NCBI RefSeq assembly: GCF_002019595.1
Contig: NZ_KV917369.1
Span: forward strand, 1,636,417 to 1,700,416
Source: Priestia abyssalis
GTDB taxonomy: Bacteria; Bacillota; Bacilli; Bacillales; Bacillaceae_H
Length of the DNA: 64,000 nt
Direction: 5' to 3'
Shown: piece by piece, positions 37,166-46,415 of the stretch
How the letters are laid out: every line of letters begins with the position of its first letter
How positions within the stretch are numbered: position 1 is the stretch's first letter
Notes under the pieces: model-generated
What the model saw: the letters and a program-made list of their open reading frames with translations, nothing else
What the model was told of the DNA's origin: nothing
The model's database searches: none
Translations under genes and position numbers: made by a program

Positions 37166-38179
37166 TTGGGAGAAAAAATTACAATAGGGATTATTGGAGC
37201 AGGAAGAATTGGACGATTGCATGCAGAAAATCTCATGCATATTCCAAAAGTCAGAATCAAGGCAATTTCTGATATTTTTATAGAAAATGTAAAAGAATGG
37301 GCCCATCAAATTGGGATTGAAGATGTAACTACAAATTACCATGATATTTTAAATGACCCGGAAATTGATGCAGTCTTGGTTTGTTCCCCAACAAGCACAC
37401 ATATCACGATTATTTGTGAAGCTGCGAGAGCTGGAAAACATATTTTTTGTGAAAAACCTATTAGTTTTTCGATTGAAGAAACAAAAGAAGCACTTGAAGT
37501 GGTAAAAGAAGCTGGAGTAAAGCTACAGGTTGGATTTAACCGACGTTTTGATCCAAACTTCAAAAAAGTGCATGATACTGTAAGGGAAGATGTAATTGGA
37601 GAAGTTCATATTGTAAAAATCACATCGCGTGATCCTGAACCTCCTTCCGCAGAGTATATTAAGAACTCTGGAGGCTTGTTTTTCGACATGGCTATTCATG
37701 ACTATGATATGGCTCGTTACGTAACAGGTAGCGAGGTCGAAGAGGTTTATGTTCAAGCCGCAAATTTAGTAGATCCCGTCATTGGGGAACTGGGTGATAT
37801 AGATACTGCTTTTACTGTATTAAAGTTTGAAAACGGGGCCATCGGTGTTATTGATAACAGTCGAAAAGCTGTATATGGTTATGACCAGCGCCTTGAAGTG
37901 TTTGGATCAAAAGGAAGTGTAACAGCTCAAAATGAACATCCAACAAATGTAGAGATTAGCACAGCAGATGGGGTTTTTAAAGATACATTAAAACATTTCT
38001 TTTTAGATCGTTATAAAGATGCTTATATTAACGAAACACATGCATTTATTGATTCAGTATTATATGATAAACCACTTGTTTGCAGAGGAAATGATGGGTT
38101 GCAAGCTGAATTAATCGCAAAAGCAGCAAAAGAATCTTTTGAAACAAAGAAACCAGTAAAAATCAAAAGAGAAAAATAA
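37166..38179 (+). CDS. iolG: Inositol 2-dehydrogenase (third Gfo/Idh of IolG type)
   Basis: 337 residues. GIIGAGRIGRLHAEN Rossmann motif, VCSPTSTH, FCEKPISF, QVGFNRRFDPNFKKVHDTV and GGLFFDMAIHDYDMARYV. These are the canonical bacterial IolG motifs, closer to myo-inositol dehydrogenases than the two copies at 9480 and 13361. Oxidises myo-inositol (or D-chiro-inositol/glucose) with NAD. TTG start with AGGTGG 9 bp upstream. It is divergent from iolE and separated from the transketolase pair by an operator at 38217, so it may be transcribed alone or as the head of the transketolase operon. Confidence 0.87.
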   Translation: MGEKITIGIIGAGRIGRLHAENLMHIPKVRIKAISDIFIENVKEWAHQIGIEDVTTNYHDILNDPEIDAVLVCSPTSTHITIICEAARAGKHIFCEKPISFSIEETKEALEVVKEAGVKLQVGFNRRFDPNFKKVHDTVREDVIGEVHIVKITSRDPEPPSAEYIKNSGGLFFDMAIHDYDMARYVTGSEVEEVYVQAANLVDPVIGELGDIDTAFTVLKFENGAIGVIDNSRKAVYGYDQRLEVFGSKGSVTAQNEHPTNVEISTADGVFKDTLKHFFLDRYKDAYINETHAFIDSVLYDKPLVCRGNDGLQAELIAKAAKESFETKKPVKIKREK

Positions 38180-38216
38180 GGTATATGTTAGTCAAGTAAT
38201 TTTTTTTACGGGAAGA

Positions 38217-38228
38217 TTAAGCGCTTTA
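38217..38228. promoter_or_regulatory. Operator before the transketolase pair
   Basis: TTAAGCGCTTTA, 88 bp upstream of the transketolase N-subunit gene. Confidence 0.65.
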
Positions 38229-38315
38229 TCTTTTGTGTCTATGAACTAATTATGGTTATAACTTTTATTTTAATAAATTCGAAACTTATCTTCATCATTA
38301 TTAAGGAGGAAACCA

Positions 38316-39167
38316 ATGAGTACATTACTTGATCAAGAAAAAGTGACAGTATTAAAACAAAAAGCCATTGAAACAAGAAAACTCATCCTTGAAACTATTC
38401 ACCATGCGGGAGCGGGTCATGTTGGTGGGCCAATGTCTGCTGTTGAAGTGTTAGTTAGCTTGTATTTTGAAGAAATGAATATTAATCCGGAAGACCCGCA
38501 GTCAGATAATCGTGATCGTTTTGTCTTATCAAAAGGACATTCAGCTATTGCCTTATATACGGTGCTTGCACAGCGTGGTTATTTCCCAATTGAAGAATTA
38601 AAAACATTTGATGAGATTGACTCTCGCTTGCAAGGACATCCAGATATGAAAATTTTGCCTGGTGTTGACATGTCAACAGGTTCATTAGGGCAGGGAATCT
38701 CTGCAGCAGTCGGGATGGCACTTGGCGGAAAATTACGTAATAAAACTTTTCGTACTTATTGCATGATTGGTGATGGAGAATCACAAGAAGGGCAAGTATG
38801 GGAGGCGGCAGATGTTGCAGCGAAGTATCATCTGGATAATCTGGTTGTTATTATGGACTACAACAAACTTCAACAATATGGCTGGGCCGGATCAGTAACA
38901 GAGCGAGAAAACCCTGTATTTTCTCCGGAAAAGCGTTGGGAAGCATTTGGCTGGAATGTCATCAGTGTCGATGGTCATGATGTTCAACAAGTCATTAAAG
39001 CTTTTGGAGAAGCGAAAGAAGTAAAAGGTAAGCCTACTATTATCATTGCCAATACGATTAAAGGAAAAGGTGTAAGTTTCATGGAAAATTCTTACTCATG
39101 GCATGCGCGTGTACCAAATGCTGAAGAGTTAGAAGCAGCAATTAAAGAAATTGAAATGGGGGTTTAA
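38316..39167 (+). CDS. Transketolase, N-terminal (ThDP-binding) subunit
   Basis: 283 residues, the PP domain only. HHAGAGHVGGPMSAVEVL near the N-terminus, FVLSKGHSAIALY, GSLGQGISAAVGMALG, and the ThDP motif GDGESQEGQVWEAADVAAKY ending in VIMDYNKLQ. The enzyme transfers two-carbon units between ketose and aldose phosphates, with the C-subunit encoded 3 bp downstream completing the dimer. Split transketolases are typical of catabolic clusters (pentose, apiose, sulfoquinovose or archaeal-type). Ribosome site AAGGAGGAAACC before the ATG. Confidence 0.93.
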   Translation: MSTLLDQEKVTVLKQKAIETRKLILETIHHAGAGHVGGPMSAVEVLVSLYFEEMNINPEDPQSDNRDRFVLSKGHSAIALYTVLAQRGYFPIEELKTFDEIDSRLQGHPDMKILPGVDMSTGSLGQGISAAVGMALGGKLRNKTFRTYCMIGDGESQEGQVWEAADVAAKYHLDNLVVIMDYNKLQQYGWAGSVTERENPVFSPEKRWEAFGWNVISVDGHDVQQVIKAFGEAKEVKGKPTIIIANTIKGKGVSFMENSYSWHARVPNAEELEAAIKEIEMGV

Positions 39168-39170
39168 TAG

Positions 39171-40124
39171 ATGGGAAACGTAAAAACGGTTGAAAAGGCA
39201 GCGATGCGTGACGAATTTGGTGCAACATTACTTAAATTTTCACAAATTGATCCAAGGGTGTATGCTTTAGACGGTGATTTAGCAACTTCAACAAAAGTAG
39301 ATGGTGTTGCAGAAAAAAACGCACCAAAGTTTTTGCAAATGGGAATCGCGGAGCAAAATATGATGAGTGTTGCAGCAGGACTGGCAACAACTGGCTTGCA
39401 ACCATGGGCAACAACTTTTGCGGCGTTTCTCTCAAAACGTTCCATCGACCAAATTCAAGTGCAAATCGCTCAACCAAATCTGGACGTTAAAATGATTGGT
39501 GCGTACAGTGGGCTTTTAACGGGCTTAACAGGCAAGACGCATCAAGCCCTAGAAGATATTGCGATTTTCCGAAGTCTTGCCAACATGGTTGTACTGGCAC
39601 CAGCTGACAGTGTAGAAACAAAGAAAATGATGGAATTTGCAAAGGATCATTATGGACCTGTTTATATCCGCCTTGCAAGGGATCCGCTTCCACTAGTTTT
39701 TTCGGAGGATTACAAGTTTGAACTTGGGAAAGCGGTAAAAGTAAGAGAGGGGAAAGATGTAACAATCATCTCAACAGGCACGCAAACAGGCCGATCTCTT
39801 GAAGCAGCGGAAAAGCTTGCTGAAGAAGGAATCGACGCAGCTGTTTTGCATATGCCATCCATTAAACCGCTTGATAAGGAAGCCATCATTAAAGCGGCCG
39901 AGGAAACAGGAGCCATCGTAACATCAGAAGAACACAGTATTTATGGGGGTCTAGGAAGTGCAGTTGCGGAAGTCCTTGTAGAAGAAAAGCCAGTGCCGAT
40001 GCTTCGAGTTGGTGTTAAAGACCGTAACTCAGAGTCTGGACCGAACGAGGCACTTCTTCAAAAATATGAAATATCATCAGATCACATTGCAGCTCGTGTA
40101 AGAGAGGTCTTAAAGAAGAAGTGA
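39171..40124 (+). CDS. Transketolase, C-terminal subunit
   Basis: 317 residues: the Pyr domain (MGIAEQNMMSVAAGLATTG with the catalytic Glu that activates ThDP; the FAAFLSKRSIDQI segment) and the C-terminal transketolase domain (AAVLHMPSIKPLDKEAI, EEHSIYGGLGSAVAEVL). Partner of the 283-residue subunit, with translation coupled across a 3-bp gap. Together they have the length of a full transketolase (~600). No transaldolase gene accompanies them in the window. Confidence 0.93.
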   Translation: MGNVKTVEKAAMRDEFGATLLKFSQIDPRVYALDGDLATSTKVDGVAEKNAPKFLQMGIAEQNMMSVAAGLATTGLQPWATTFAAFLSKRSIDQIQVQIAQPNLDVKMIGAYSGLLTGLTGKTHQALEDIAIFRSLANMVVLAPADSVETKKMMEFAKDHYGPVYIRLARDPLPLVFSEDYKFELGKAVKVREGKDVTIISTGTQTGRSLEAAEKLAEEGIDAAVLHMPSIKPLDKEAIIKAAEETGAIVTSEEHSIYGGLGSAVAEVLVEEKPVPMLRVGVKDRNSESGPNEALLQKYEISSDHIAARVREVLKKK

Positions 40125-40164
40125 TATATACATTTTGCACTAGAGGAATTATTTTAGCACTTGA

Positions 40165-40176
40165 TTAAGCGCTTAA
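40165..40176. promoter_or_regulatory. Operator before aldehyde dehydrogenase
   Basis: TTAAGCGCTTAA, a perfect palindrome 43 bp upstream of the start at 40219. Confidence 0.7.
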
Positions 40177-40218
40177 ACTATTTCCTCTAGGAGCTGAGAG
40201 TAATTGGAGGGATATAAG

Positions 40219-41646
40219 ATGGTACAGCTAATTGAAAAGCAAAAACTATTTGTTAATGGTGAATGGGTAGAAACAGATGATACGTATAAAATCTATAATA
40301 AATACACTGGAGAGGTTTTTTCAGAGGTTCCTAAGGCAAGTTCAGAGCTTGTTGACAAAGTAGTGGAAGCAGCGGTGTATGCTTATAAAAATGTTCCATT
40401 TACACCTGAACACCGTCACTCTGTATTATTACGTGTAGCAGAATTACTTAAACAAAATCGTAATGATTTAGCAGAGACGATTGCGCAAGAAGGTGGTAAG
40501 CCAATCACAGATGCAAATTTGGAAGTAAATCGCTCTATAGCGACCTTTGAAATGGCAGCTGATGAAGCAAAAAAACTAGTGGGGGAAATCATCCCAAATT
40601 ACAATGCTCAAGGTCGCTTCCTATATACAGTGAAAAAACCTGTTGGTGTTGTTGCCGCAATTACACCATTTAACTTCCCTTTAAATCTTGTAGTTCATAA
40701 AGTAGCTCCTGCACTTGCGGCGGGAAATCCAGTAATTATAAAACCTGCATCTGATACAGCTACGACTGCTTTAAAATTATGTAAGCTTTTAGAAACAGCA
40801 GGTGTTCCAAAAGGTTATGTACAATGTGTAACAGGTGGTGGGAGTACGGTAGGTGAACAGCTGTTAAACGACCAGCGCATTGCACATTACACATTTACAG
40901 GTTCACCAGGTGTGGGGAAACATATACAAAGAACGATTGGTTTGCGTAAAGCGACATTAGAGCTTGGCTCTAATTCTGCAACAATAGTTCATCATGATGG
41001 AGATATTGAACAAGCGGCGGCTAAATTGGCGAAAATGTCATTTGCAAATGCAGGACAAATCTGTATTTCCGTTCAGCGTATTTTTGTTCAAAGATCAGTA
41101 GAAGAGCGTTTCATGGAAGTTTTTCTCCAACATGTGGCAGAACTTAAAGTTGGTGATCCACTTAATCCTGAAACAAATGTTGGACCGATGATTAGTGAAA
41201 AAGAAGCAATCCGAATTGAAGAGTGGGTAAATGAGGCTAAGGAGGCAGGTGCCATTGTTGTAATAGGTGGTAAGCGAAATGGTAACATATACTCCCCAAC
41301 TGTTCTCACCAACGTGGCGAAAGGCATGAAGGTTGTGGATGAGGAAGTATTTGCACCAGTTGTATCCGTCACAGTCTATGACACTATTGAAGAAGCAATT
41401 GAATTGGTTAATGACTCTAAATATGGGCTACAAGCAGGGATATATACAAAAGACTTAAATTTATCTTTTAAAATTCCTTACTTGCTTGAAGTTGGGGGAG
41501 TTATTGTTAACGATACATGTTGCTTCCGGACGGACCAAATGCCGTACGGTGGTGTAAAAGAAAGTGGAAATGGCAAGGAAGGGCCAGCTTACGCAATTCA
41601 GGAATTAGTTGAAACAGTTACAGTTGTGGTAAATATAGAAGGTTAA
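40219..41646 (+). CDS. NAD(P)-dependent aldehyde dehydrogenase (lactaldehyde type)
   Basis: 475 residues. Catalytic Cys282 in FANAGQICIS, general base Glu248 in TLELGSNSA, Asn152 in ITPFNFPLN, and the FTGSPGVGK cofactor loop. The LELGSNSA...GQICISVQR wording is characteristic of lactaldehyde / 3-sulfolactaldehyde / glycolaldehyde-like dehydrogenases rather than IolA (methylmalonate-semialdehyde dehydrogenase). It would oxidise a short hydroxyaldehyde, e.g. one released by transketolase or aldolase chemistry (inferred). GGAGGGATATAAG before the ATG at 40219 decides the start. Its own operator (40165) suggests separate control. Confidence 0.85.
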   Translation: MVQLIEKQKLFVNGEWVETDDTYKIYNKYTGEVFSEVPKASSELVDKVVEAAVYAYKNVPFTPEHRHSVLLRVAELLKQNRNDLAETIAQEGGKPITDANLEVNRSIATFEMAADEAKKLVGEIIPNYNAQGRFLYTVKKPVGVVAAITPFNFPLNLVVHKVAPALAAGNPVIIKPASDTATTALKLCKLLETAGVPKGYVQCVTGGGSTVGEQLLNDQRIAHYTFTGSPGVGKHIQRTIGLRKATLELGSNSATIVHHDGDIEQAAAKLAKMSFANAGQICISVQRIFVQRSVEERFMEVFLQHVAELKVGDPLNPETNVGPMISEKEAIRIEEWVNEAKEAGAIVVIGGKRNGNIYSPTVLTNVAKGMKVVDEEVFAPVVSVTVYDTIEEAIELVNDSKYGLQAGIYTKDLNLSFKIPYLLEVGGVIVNDTCCFRTDQMPYGGVKESGNGKEGPAYAIQELVETVTVVVNIEG

Positions 41647-42064
41647 TTCGTTAACCGTTTGATGTGAGTAAAAAACATATTATTTATGATAAGAGTCATA
41701 TACCAGAGTAAGTTATAACATTAGAAAGTGACTGAAAGAAGATTCATTGTAGCTCTTACAATGAATCTTCCTGTATAGAAAAAGATTCAAAGGGCGTTAA
41801 GGTGTTAAAGAAGGTAGCTGCACAGGATAAACGTTTTTAATTTGAGTTTACGTACTTTCCCTGTTATCTGAAATTTTGTACAATCTAGAAAGCTTGCAGC
41901 CATAAGAGATAAAGGATGTAAACAAACAAAAGTATTGTTGCGTTGGGTCAATCTATAAATAAGTTCGGCAAATTCCCATTTAAAAAAACTTTGTTCTTTT
42001 AACTTTGTAACATTAAAATGCTATAATACAAAGTAAATGAAGTTTACGAAGTGAGGAATAGAAC
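41647..42064. other. Intergenic region before the LacI gene
   Basis: 418 bp. Carries a 13-bp-arm hairpin (GAAGATTCATTGT 41738-41750 with ACAATGAATCTTC 41758-41770) that may terminate the aldehyde dehydrogenase message, and a TATAAT at 42022-42027 ahead of the LacI start. No coding frame or TTAAGCGCTTAA operator is seen. Confidence 0.55.
41738..41770 (+). terminator. Hairpin after aldehyde dehydrogenase
   Basis: Perfect 13-bp arms and a 7-base loop, but only a weak T-tract. Confidence 0.5.
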
Positions 42065-43066
42065 ATGAAACCAACAATTTATGATGTAGCCAATGCAGCA
42101 GGAGTTTCAATTGCAACCGTTTCCATGGTTATTAATAATACTGGTCGGATAAGTACCAGAACAAGAAATAAAGTATTAAAAGTAATGGATGAATTAAAGT
42201 ATTATCCAAGTGCTGCTGCATCAACTCTTACAGGGAAAAGTACACGCACCCTTGGATTATTAATGCCTAATATTGCGAATCCCTTCTATTCAGAGTTAGC
42301 ACGAAACATGGAGGATCGAGCGGATGAACTAGGGTATAGTGTTATAGTATGTAGTACGGATTATAAGGAAGAAAGGGAACAAAAGTACGTTTCTTTATTC
42401 CTACGAAAGCAGGTTGATGGATTTATTATAACTTCAGGGTTCAATAATGTTGGTTTAATAAAAGAATTAATAGACCAACAGATTCCTATTATATTGGTTG
42501 CTTATAATATAAGCCAATTTTCTCTTAATACGGTTTCGGTTGATGATTATATAGGAGGATATCAAGCGACGGCTCATCTAGCTGAACTAGGTCATCAGCG
42601 TATTGCAGTAATTACAGAAACTGTCCAAAGTAGTGTCGATCGGATTCGTGGGTATCATAATGCACTTAAAGATTACGAATTGGTTTATGATGAGGACCTT
42701 TGCATAGAAATAGCAGCTACAGTAGCAAATGGTGAAAAAGCAACTGAACAATTTTTAAAGTTAAAAGAACCTCCTACTGCTATCTTTGCTTTTAATGATA
42801 TTTTAGCACTTGGTGCTATGGAGGCTGTACGTAAACGAGGTCTTTCGATTCCTGAAGATATATCCATTATTGGTTTTGATGACACACTTTTAGCTAGTTA
42901 TTCTAATCCTCCTTTAACAACTATAGCACAACCACTTGAGGATATTGGGGATCAAGCAATTGATTTAATTGTTGCAGAAATCGAAGGGAAAAAAAGAGCG
43001 GCACAGCGTATTATGTTGCTACCAGAGCTTGTTGTACGAAAGTCAACAGGACCTCTAAAAAAGTGA
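42065..43066 (+). CDS. LacI-family repressor 1
   Basis: 333 residues. N-terminal [23 protein letters not shown] (first two helices and the IATVS recognition helix) with the hinge region [21 protein letters not shown]. Periplasmic-binding-like effector domain: [65 protein letters not shown]. It binds palindromes with a central CG, like the TTAAGCGCTTAA sites around it; the ligand is unknown. It is adjacent and closely related to the next LacI gene (tandem duplication). No operator of the AAGCGCTT type is visible at its own promoter, so it is not evidently autorepressed. Confidence 0.93.
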   Translation: MKPTIYDVANAAGVSIATVSMVINNTGRISTRTRNKVLKVMDELKYYPSAAASTLTGKSTRTLGLLMPNIANPFYSELARNMEDRADELGYSVIVCSTDYKEEREQKYVSLFLRKQVDGFIITSGFNNVGLIKELIDQQIPIILVAYNISQFSLNTVSVDDYIGGYQATAHLAELGHQRIAVITETVQSSVDRIRGYHNALKDYELVYDEDLCIEIAATVANGEKATEQFLKLKEPPTAIFAFNDILALGAMEAVRKRGLSIPEDISIIGFDDTLLASYSNPPLTTIAQPLEDIGDQAIDLIVAEIEGKKRAAQRIMLLPELVVRKSTGPLKK

Positions 43067-43184
43067 ATAAGGGAACATAAATCTCAAGGATTTCTTCTAT
43101 ATAATAAACTTACATTTTAATTTCAAATAGAATAATGTGTTTGGGTAACTTTGATTATTTAAAGTTGAGGTGAGGAGGGGGAAT

Positions 43185-44210
43185 GTGACAGTTACCATCT
43201 ATGATGTTGCAAAAACAGCCGGGGTTTCAATTGCAACTGTTTCCAAGGTTCTTAATAATACAGGGAGAATTAGCGAGAAGACTAGACAAAATGTATTGCG
43301 TGTAACGAAGAATTTGAATTATCAACCAAATCTAATGGCTTCCGCACTTATGGGAAAAAAAACAAAGACAATTGGTTTATTGATTCCGGACCTAGCAAAC
43401 CCATTTTTTTCTGAACTTGCAAGAAACATTGAAGATAGCGCGCAGGAACTGGGATACAATTTAATTATTTGTAGTACAGATTACTTGTCAGAGAAAGAAA
43501 CCAAATATATATCACTCTTAAGACAAAAAAATGTGGATGGTTTTATTCTAGCCTCTGGATTTGAGGATTTAAAGAAGGTAGAGGATTTAATAAAAGAAGA
43601 AATTCCTGTATCAATCGTTGCACGTGATTTTCCAACGGTTCCTGTAAATACAGTGGCAATTGATGACTTTGTGGGTGGATATCGAGCAACTTCATATTTA
43701 ATAGGTTTGGGTCATGAAAATATCGGAATAATAGCACGCGATGTTTGGAGCAACAGGGAAAGAGTAAGAGGGTATAAACAGGCTTTAGAAGAAAATAATT
43801 TAAAAGCACCAAGTTATTTTGAATACGCTCAGGAGTCAAATATAGCTTGGGGGAAAAGAATTACAAAGAAGTATTTGAACAATAATAATGTGCCAACTGC
43901 TATCTTTGCATGTAATGATCTACTTACGATTGGAGCAATTCAAGCCGCAAAAGAGAACGGACTTTTAGTTCCAGAGCAATTATCCGTTGTTGGTTTTGAT
44001 GACACTGCGATTGCCAGTGTTATAGATCCGCCATTAACAACTATTGCTCAGCCTATACAAGTTATGGGTAGGGAAATCATGAAGTTAATGATAGATATGA
44101 TTGAAAATAAGAAGAAAGACAAAATACGAATTACATTAATGCCTGAATTAATTGAAAGAAAATCTACTGCCAAGATAACAAGAGAAGTGATTCATAGAGG
44201 AATTTTTTAG
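43185..44210 (+). CDS. LacI-family repressor 2
   Basis: About 341 residues, paralogue of repressor 1 ([88 protein letters not shown]). Its recognition helix has SIATVSKVL, where repressor 1 has SIATVSMVI, so both probably bind the same or similar operators but respond to different sugars. The GTG at 43185 follows GAGGAGGGGG; an earlier in-frame GTG overlaps that site. The next operator lies 54 bp after its stop, at the PFK-like gene promoter. Confidence 0.93.
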   Translation: MTVTIYDVAKTAGVSIATVSKVLNNTGRISEKTRQNVLRVTKNLNYQPNLMASALMGKKTKTIGLLIPDLANPFFSELARNIEDSAQELGYNLIICSTDYLSEKETKYISLLRQKNVDGFILASGFEDLKKVEDLIKEEIPVSIVARDFPTVPVNTVAIDDFVGGYRATSYLIGLGHENIGIIARDVWSNRERVRGYKQALEENNLKAPSYFEYAQESNIAWGKRITKKYLNNNNVPTAIFACNDLLTIGAIQAAKENGLLVPEQLSVVGFDDTAIASVIDPPLTTIAQPIQVMGREIMKLMIDMIENKKKDKIRITLMPELIERKSTAKITREVIHRGIF

Positions 44211-44263
44211 AGTGGAGTGCAGCAAAATTCATTAGAATCTCCAATATTTTTTTACCAATTCAT

Positions 44264-44275
44264 TAAAGCGCTTAA
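44264..44275. promoter_or_regulatory. Operator before the PFK-like gene
   Basis: TAAAGCGCTTAA with core AAGCGCTT at 44266-44273, about 78 bp upstream of the ATG. Confidence 0.65.
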
Positions 44276-44352
44276 CCAAAAAATGCTGCATATGGATTTC
44301 CTAGCTATACTTGATCAAATAATTTGAAATTAATAGCGAAAGGAGAATAAAA

Positions 44353-45555
44353 ATGAATGGTCATTGTTTGATAGTTCAATCTGGAGGTCCAACGGCTGTT
44401 ATTAATAATTCCTTAATTGGAATTGTAGATGAGGCTCTTAAATCATCTTTTACAGGGGAAATTTATGGGGCGGTTGGAGGGTTGCATGGACTACTTAATG
44501 GATGCTTTTTAAATTTACATCACTTGTCAACAGAGGAGCGTTATCGTTTACGTTGGACCCCTGGTGCTGCACTTGGATCATGGCGTTACAAGCTAACGTT
44601 AAATGATATAGAGAAAATTGTAGAAATATTGAAAAAGGCAGATATTCGATATTTCTTTTTTATTGGTGGAAATGGGTCAATGAATGTAGCACGAATGGTT
44701 GATGAACAAGCAAAAAAAATTGGGTATGAATTAAAAGTGATCGGAGTCCCTAAATCAATAGACAATGATTTAATAGGAACGGATCACTCACCGGGATTTG
44801 GAAGTGCTGCAAAGTTTTTGGCTACATGTATGCTTGATATTAAGATGGATATGAAAAGTTATATGGCAAGCAATCGTATTACAATTATAGAAACAATGGG
44901 GCGTCATGCAGGATGGTTAGCGGGGGCTTGTTCATTGGTAGAAGGTATAAACGATAATTGTGAACATCTAATCTATATTCCAGAAATTCCATTTGATATG
45001 AACTCCTTTTTAAAGAAAATGCAATCTTTAAATGACAAAAAGAGAAGTGCCATTGTAGTGGTATCTGAAGGGATTCGTGATGACAAAGGTCAAGTGATTT
45101 CAGAAAATAACCTTGATCAAGACATCTTGGGACGTCCAAAGCTTGGTGGGGTTTCATCATACTTAAAAGAAGTCATAGAAGAAGAAACAGGAATGCAAGC
45201 CCGATATATTTTGCCAAGTACTTGGCAACGCAGCAGTATGTTATTTGCAGCAGGAACAGATGTGATGGAAGCATATAAAGTTGGACAAAAAGCATGGTGT
45301 TTTGCAATGAAAAATTATTCGGGAGTTATGATCGGATTGAAACGGAACAATGAGACAAATGAATATCAAATTTCATATGAAGCAGTATTATTAGAGCAGG
45401 TTGCGGGAAAAGAACGATTTGTTCCAAGAGATTGGTATGATCAAGATAAATTTTCAATGTCTACAGAATTTAAAGAGTATGTTCGCCCTATTATTCAGGG
45501 GGAAATGGTACTGCCAATGCAGAACGGGCTCCCTGTTTACGGTCATGTTATATAA
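44353..45555 (+). CDS. Phosphofructokinase-family kinase (PPi/ATP, unusual active site)
   Basis: 400 residues of the PfkA superfamily, long-type like PPi-dependent enzymes. The donor site reads GGNGS (105-109) and the catalytic loop PKSIDND (133-139) with catalytic Asp137. Lys134 in place of Gly124 of ATP-PFK is the PPi-type signature, while the Gly at 108 is the ATP-type residue and the Asp of GGDGS is replaced by Asn107. METMGRHAGW-type substrate motif is present (ETMGRHAGWLAG). The phosphoryl donor is therefore ambiguous. In context with split transketolase, RpiB, Rpe and an FBP-type aldolase, a sedoheptulose-7-phosphate or fructose-6-phosphate kinase is inferred. GAAAGGAGAATAAAA ribosome site. 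Confidence 0.85.
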   Translation: MNGHCLIVQSGGPTAVINNSLIGIVDEALKSSFTGEIYGAVGGLHGLLNGCFLNLHHLSTEERYRLRWTPGAALGSWRYKLTLNDIEKIVEILKKADIRYFFFIGGNGSMNVARMVDEQAKKIGYELKVIGVPKSIDNDLIGTDHSPGFGSAAKFLATCMLDIKMDMKSYMASNRITIIETMGRHAGWLAGACSLVEGINDNCEHLIYIPEIPFDMNSFLKKMQSLNDKKRSAIVVVSEGIRDDKGQVISENNLDQDILGRPKLGGVSSYLKEVIEEETGMQARYILPSTWQRSSMLFAAGTDVMEAYKVGQKAWCFAMKNYSGVMIGLKRNNETNEYQISYEAVLLEQVAGKERFVPRDWYDQDKFSMSTEFKEYVRPIIQGEMVLPMQNGLPVYGHVI

Positions 45556-45654
45556 AAAGGTCGATCATTAAGAATAATATGGCATGCCTATATAAATGAT
45601 GTTAAACAATTAGATTTGGTTTATATATTATTTAGCGGAAGGAGAGTTGAAATA

Positions 45655-46308
45655 GTGAAGAAACTAGCCGTCATTTTTGATATGGATGGTGTAATTGTAG
45701 ATAGCGAGCCAATTTATAGAAGTTTGAATGAGGAGATATTTAAGGAACTGAAGATACAGGTAGACGAGACTACTAAACTTAGTTTTATGGGCGGAACAAC
45801 TAAACGAAAATGGACGATATTAAAAGAAAAATTTTTATTATCGCAAAGTGTAGAAGAGCTAATTCACTTACAAAACAGTATCTTTTCACAAAAAGGGTGG
45901 GATTTTAAACAAATTTTGTTTTCTGAAGCCATTCCCCTTTTAAAATCCCTAAAAGATCAGGGTATTCCTACTGTGTTAGCAACTTCTTCTGACAAGACGA
46001 GAGTACAAGCCGTGTTAGACCAATGTGAATTAAGATCGTATTTTAACGAGATTGTATGCGGAGTAGACTTTGAAAGAGGAAAACCTAATCCCGATATTTT
46101 TCTCCATGCTGCAGAAAAACTAGGGATTTCAGCGACCAACTGTGTAGTTATAGAAGATTCCTACAATGGTTTAACAGCTGCTAAAAGAGCCAATATGTAT
46201 TGTATTGGTGTAAGGCATAAACTAATAAACATGGATTTATCGCAGGCAGATAGGATTGTGGATTCCTTATCAGAGGTACAAGTAGCAGAATTAAAGGGGC
46301 TCTTTTGA
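45655..46308 (+). CDS. HAD-superfamily phosphatase / beta-phosphoglucomutase-like
   Basis: About 217 residues, haloacid dehalogenase fold with C1 cap: motif I FDMDGVIVDSEPIY (nucleophile Asp and acid/base Asp), motif II TVLATSSDKT, motif III KPNPDIFLHAAEKLG, motif IV VVIEDSYNGLTAAKRA. Could be a sugar-phosphate phosphatase (e.g. GPP, DOG1-like) or beta-phosphoglucomutase. Its place behind the PFK-like gene points to sugar-phosphate housekeeping of the pathway. The GTG at 45655 is chosen because GGAAGGAGAG lies just upstream; the earlier reading lacks a ribosome site. Confidence 0.88.
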   Translation: MKKLAVIFDMDGVIVDSEPIYRSLNEEIFKELKIQVDETTKLSFMGGTTKRKWTILKEKFLLSQSVEELIHLQNSIFSQKGWDFKQILFSEAIPLLKSLKDQGIPTVLATSSDKTRVQAVLDQCELRSYFNEIVCGVDFERGKPNPDIFLHAAEKLGISATNCVVIEDSYNGLTAAKRANMYCIGVRHKLINMDLSQADRIVDSLSEVQVAELKGLF

Positions 46309-46415
46309 GGCTTTTCATGGTTTTTCTAATAATAAAGGTGCCTGAAACTAATATAGTTGCTTAAAAATGGATCAATTAAGTAGAGTTTAGCATTAATGGG
46401 AAAGTGGTGAGGTTC

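Noticed and set aside
40219..41646. Reading the aldehyde dehydrogenase as IolA (malonate semialdehyde dehydrogenase)
   Set aside because: Its LELGSNSA/GQICISVQR wording belongs to the lactaldehyde group; IolA-type enzymes have different signature residues.
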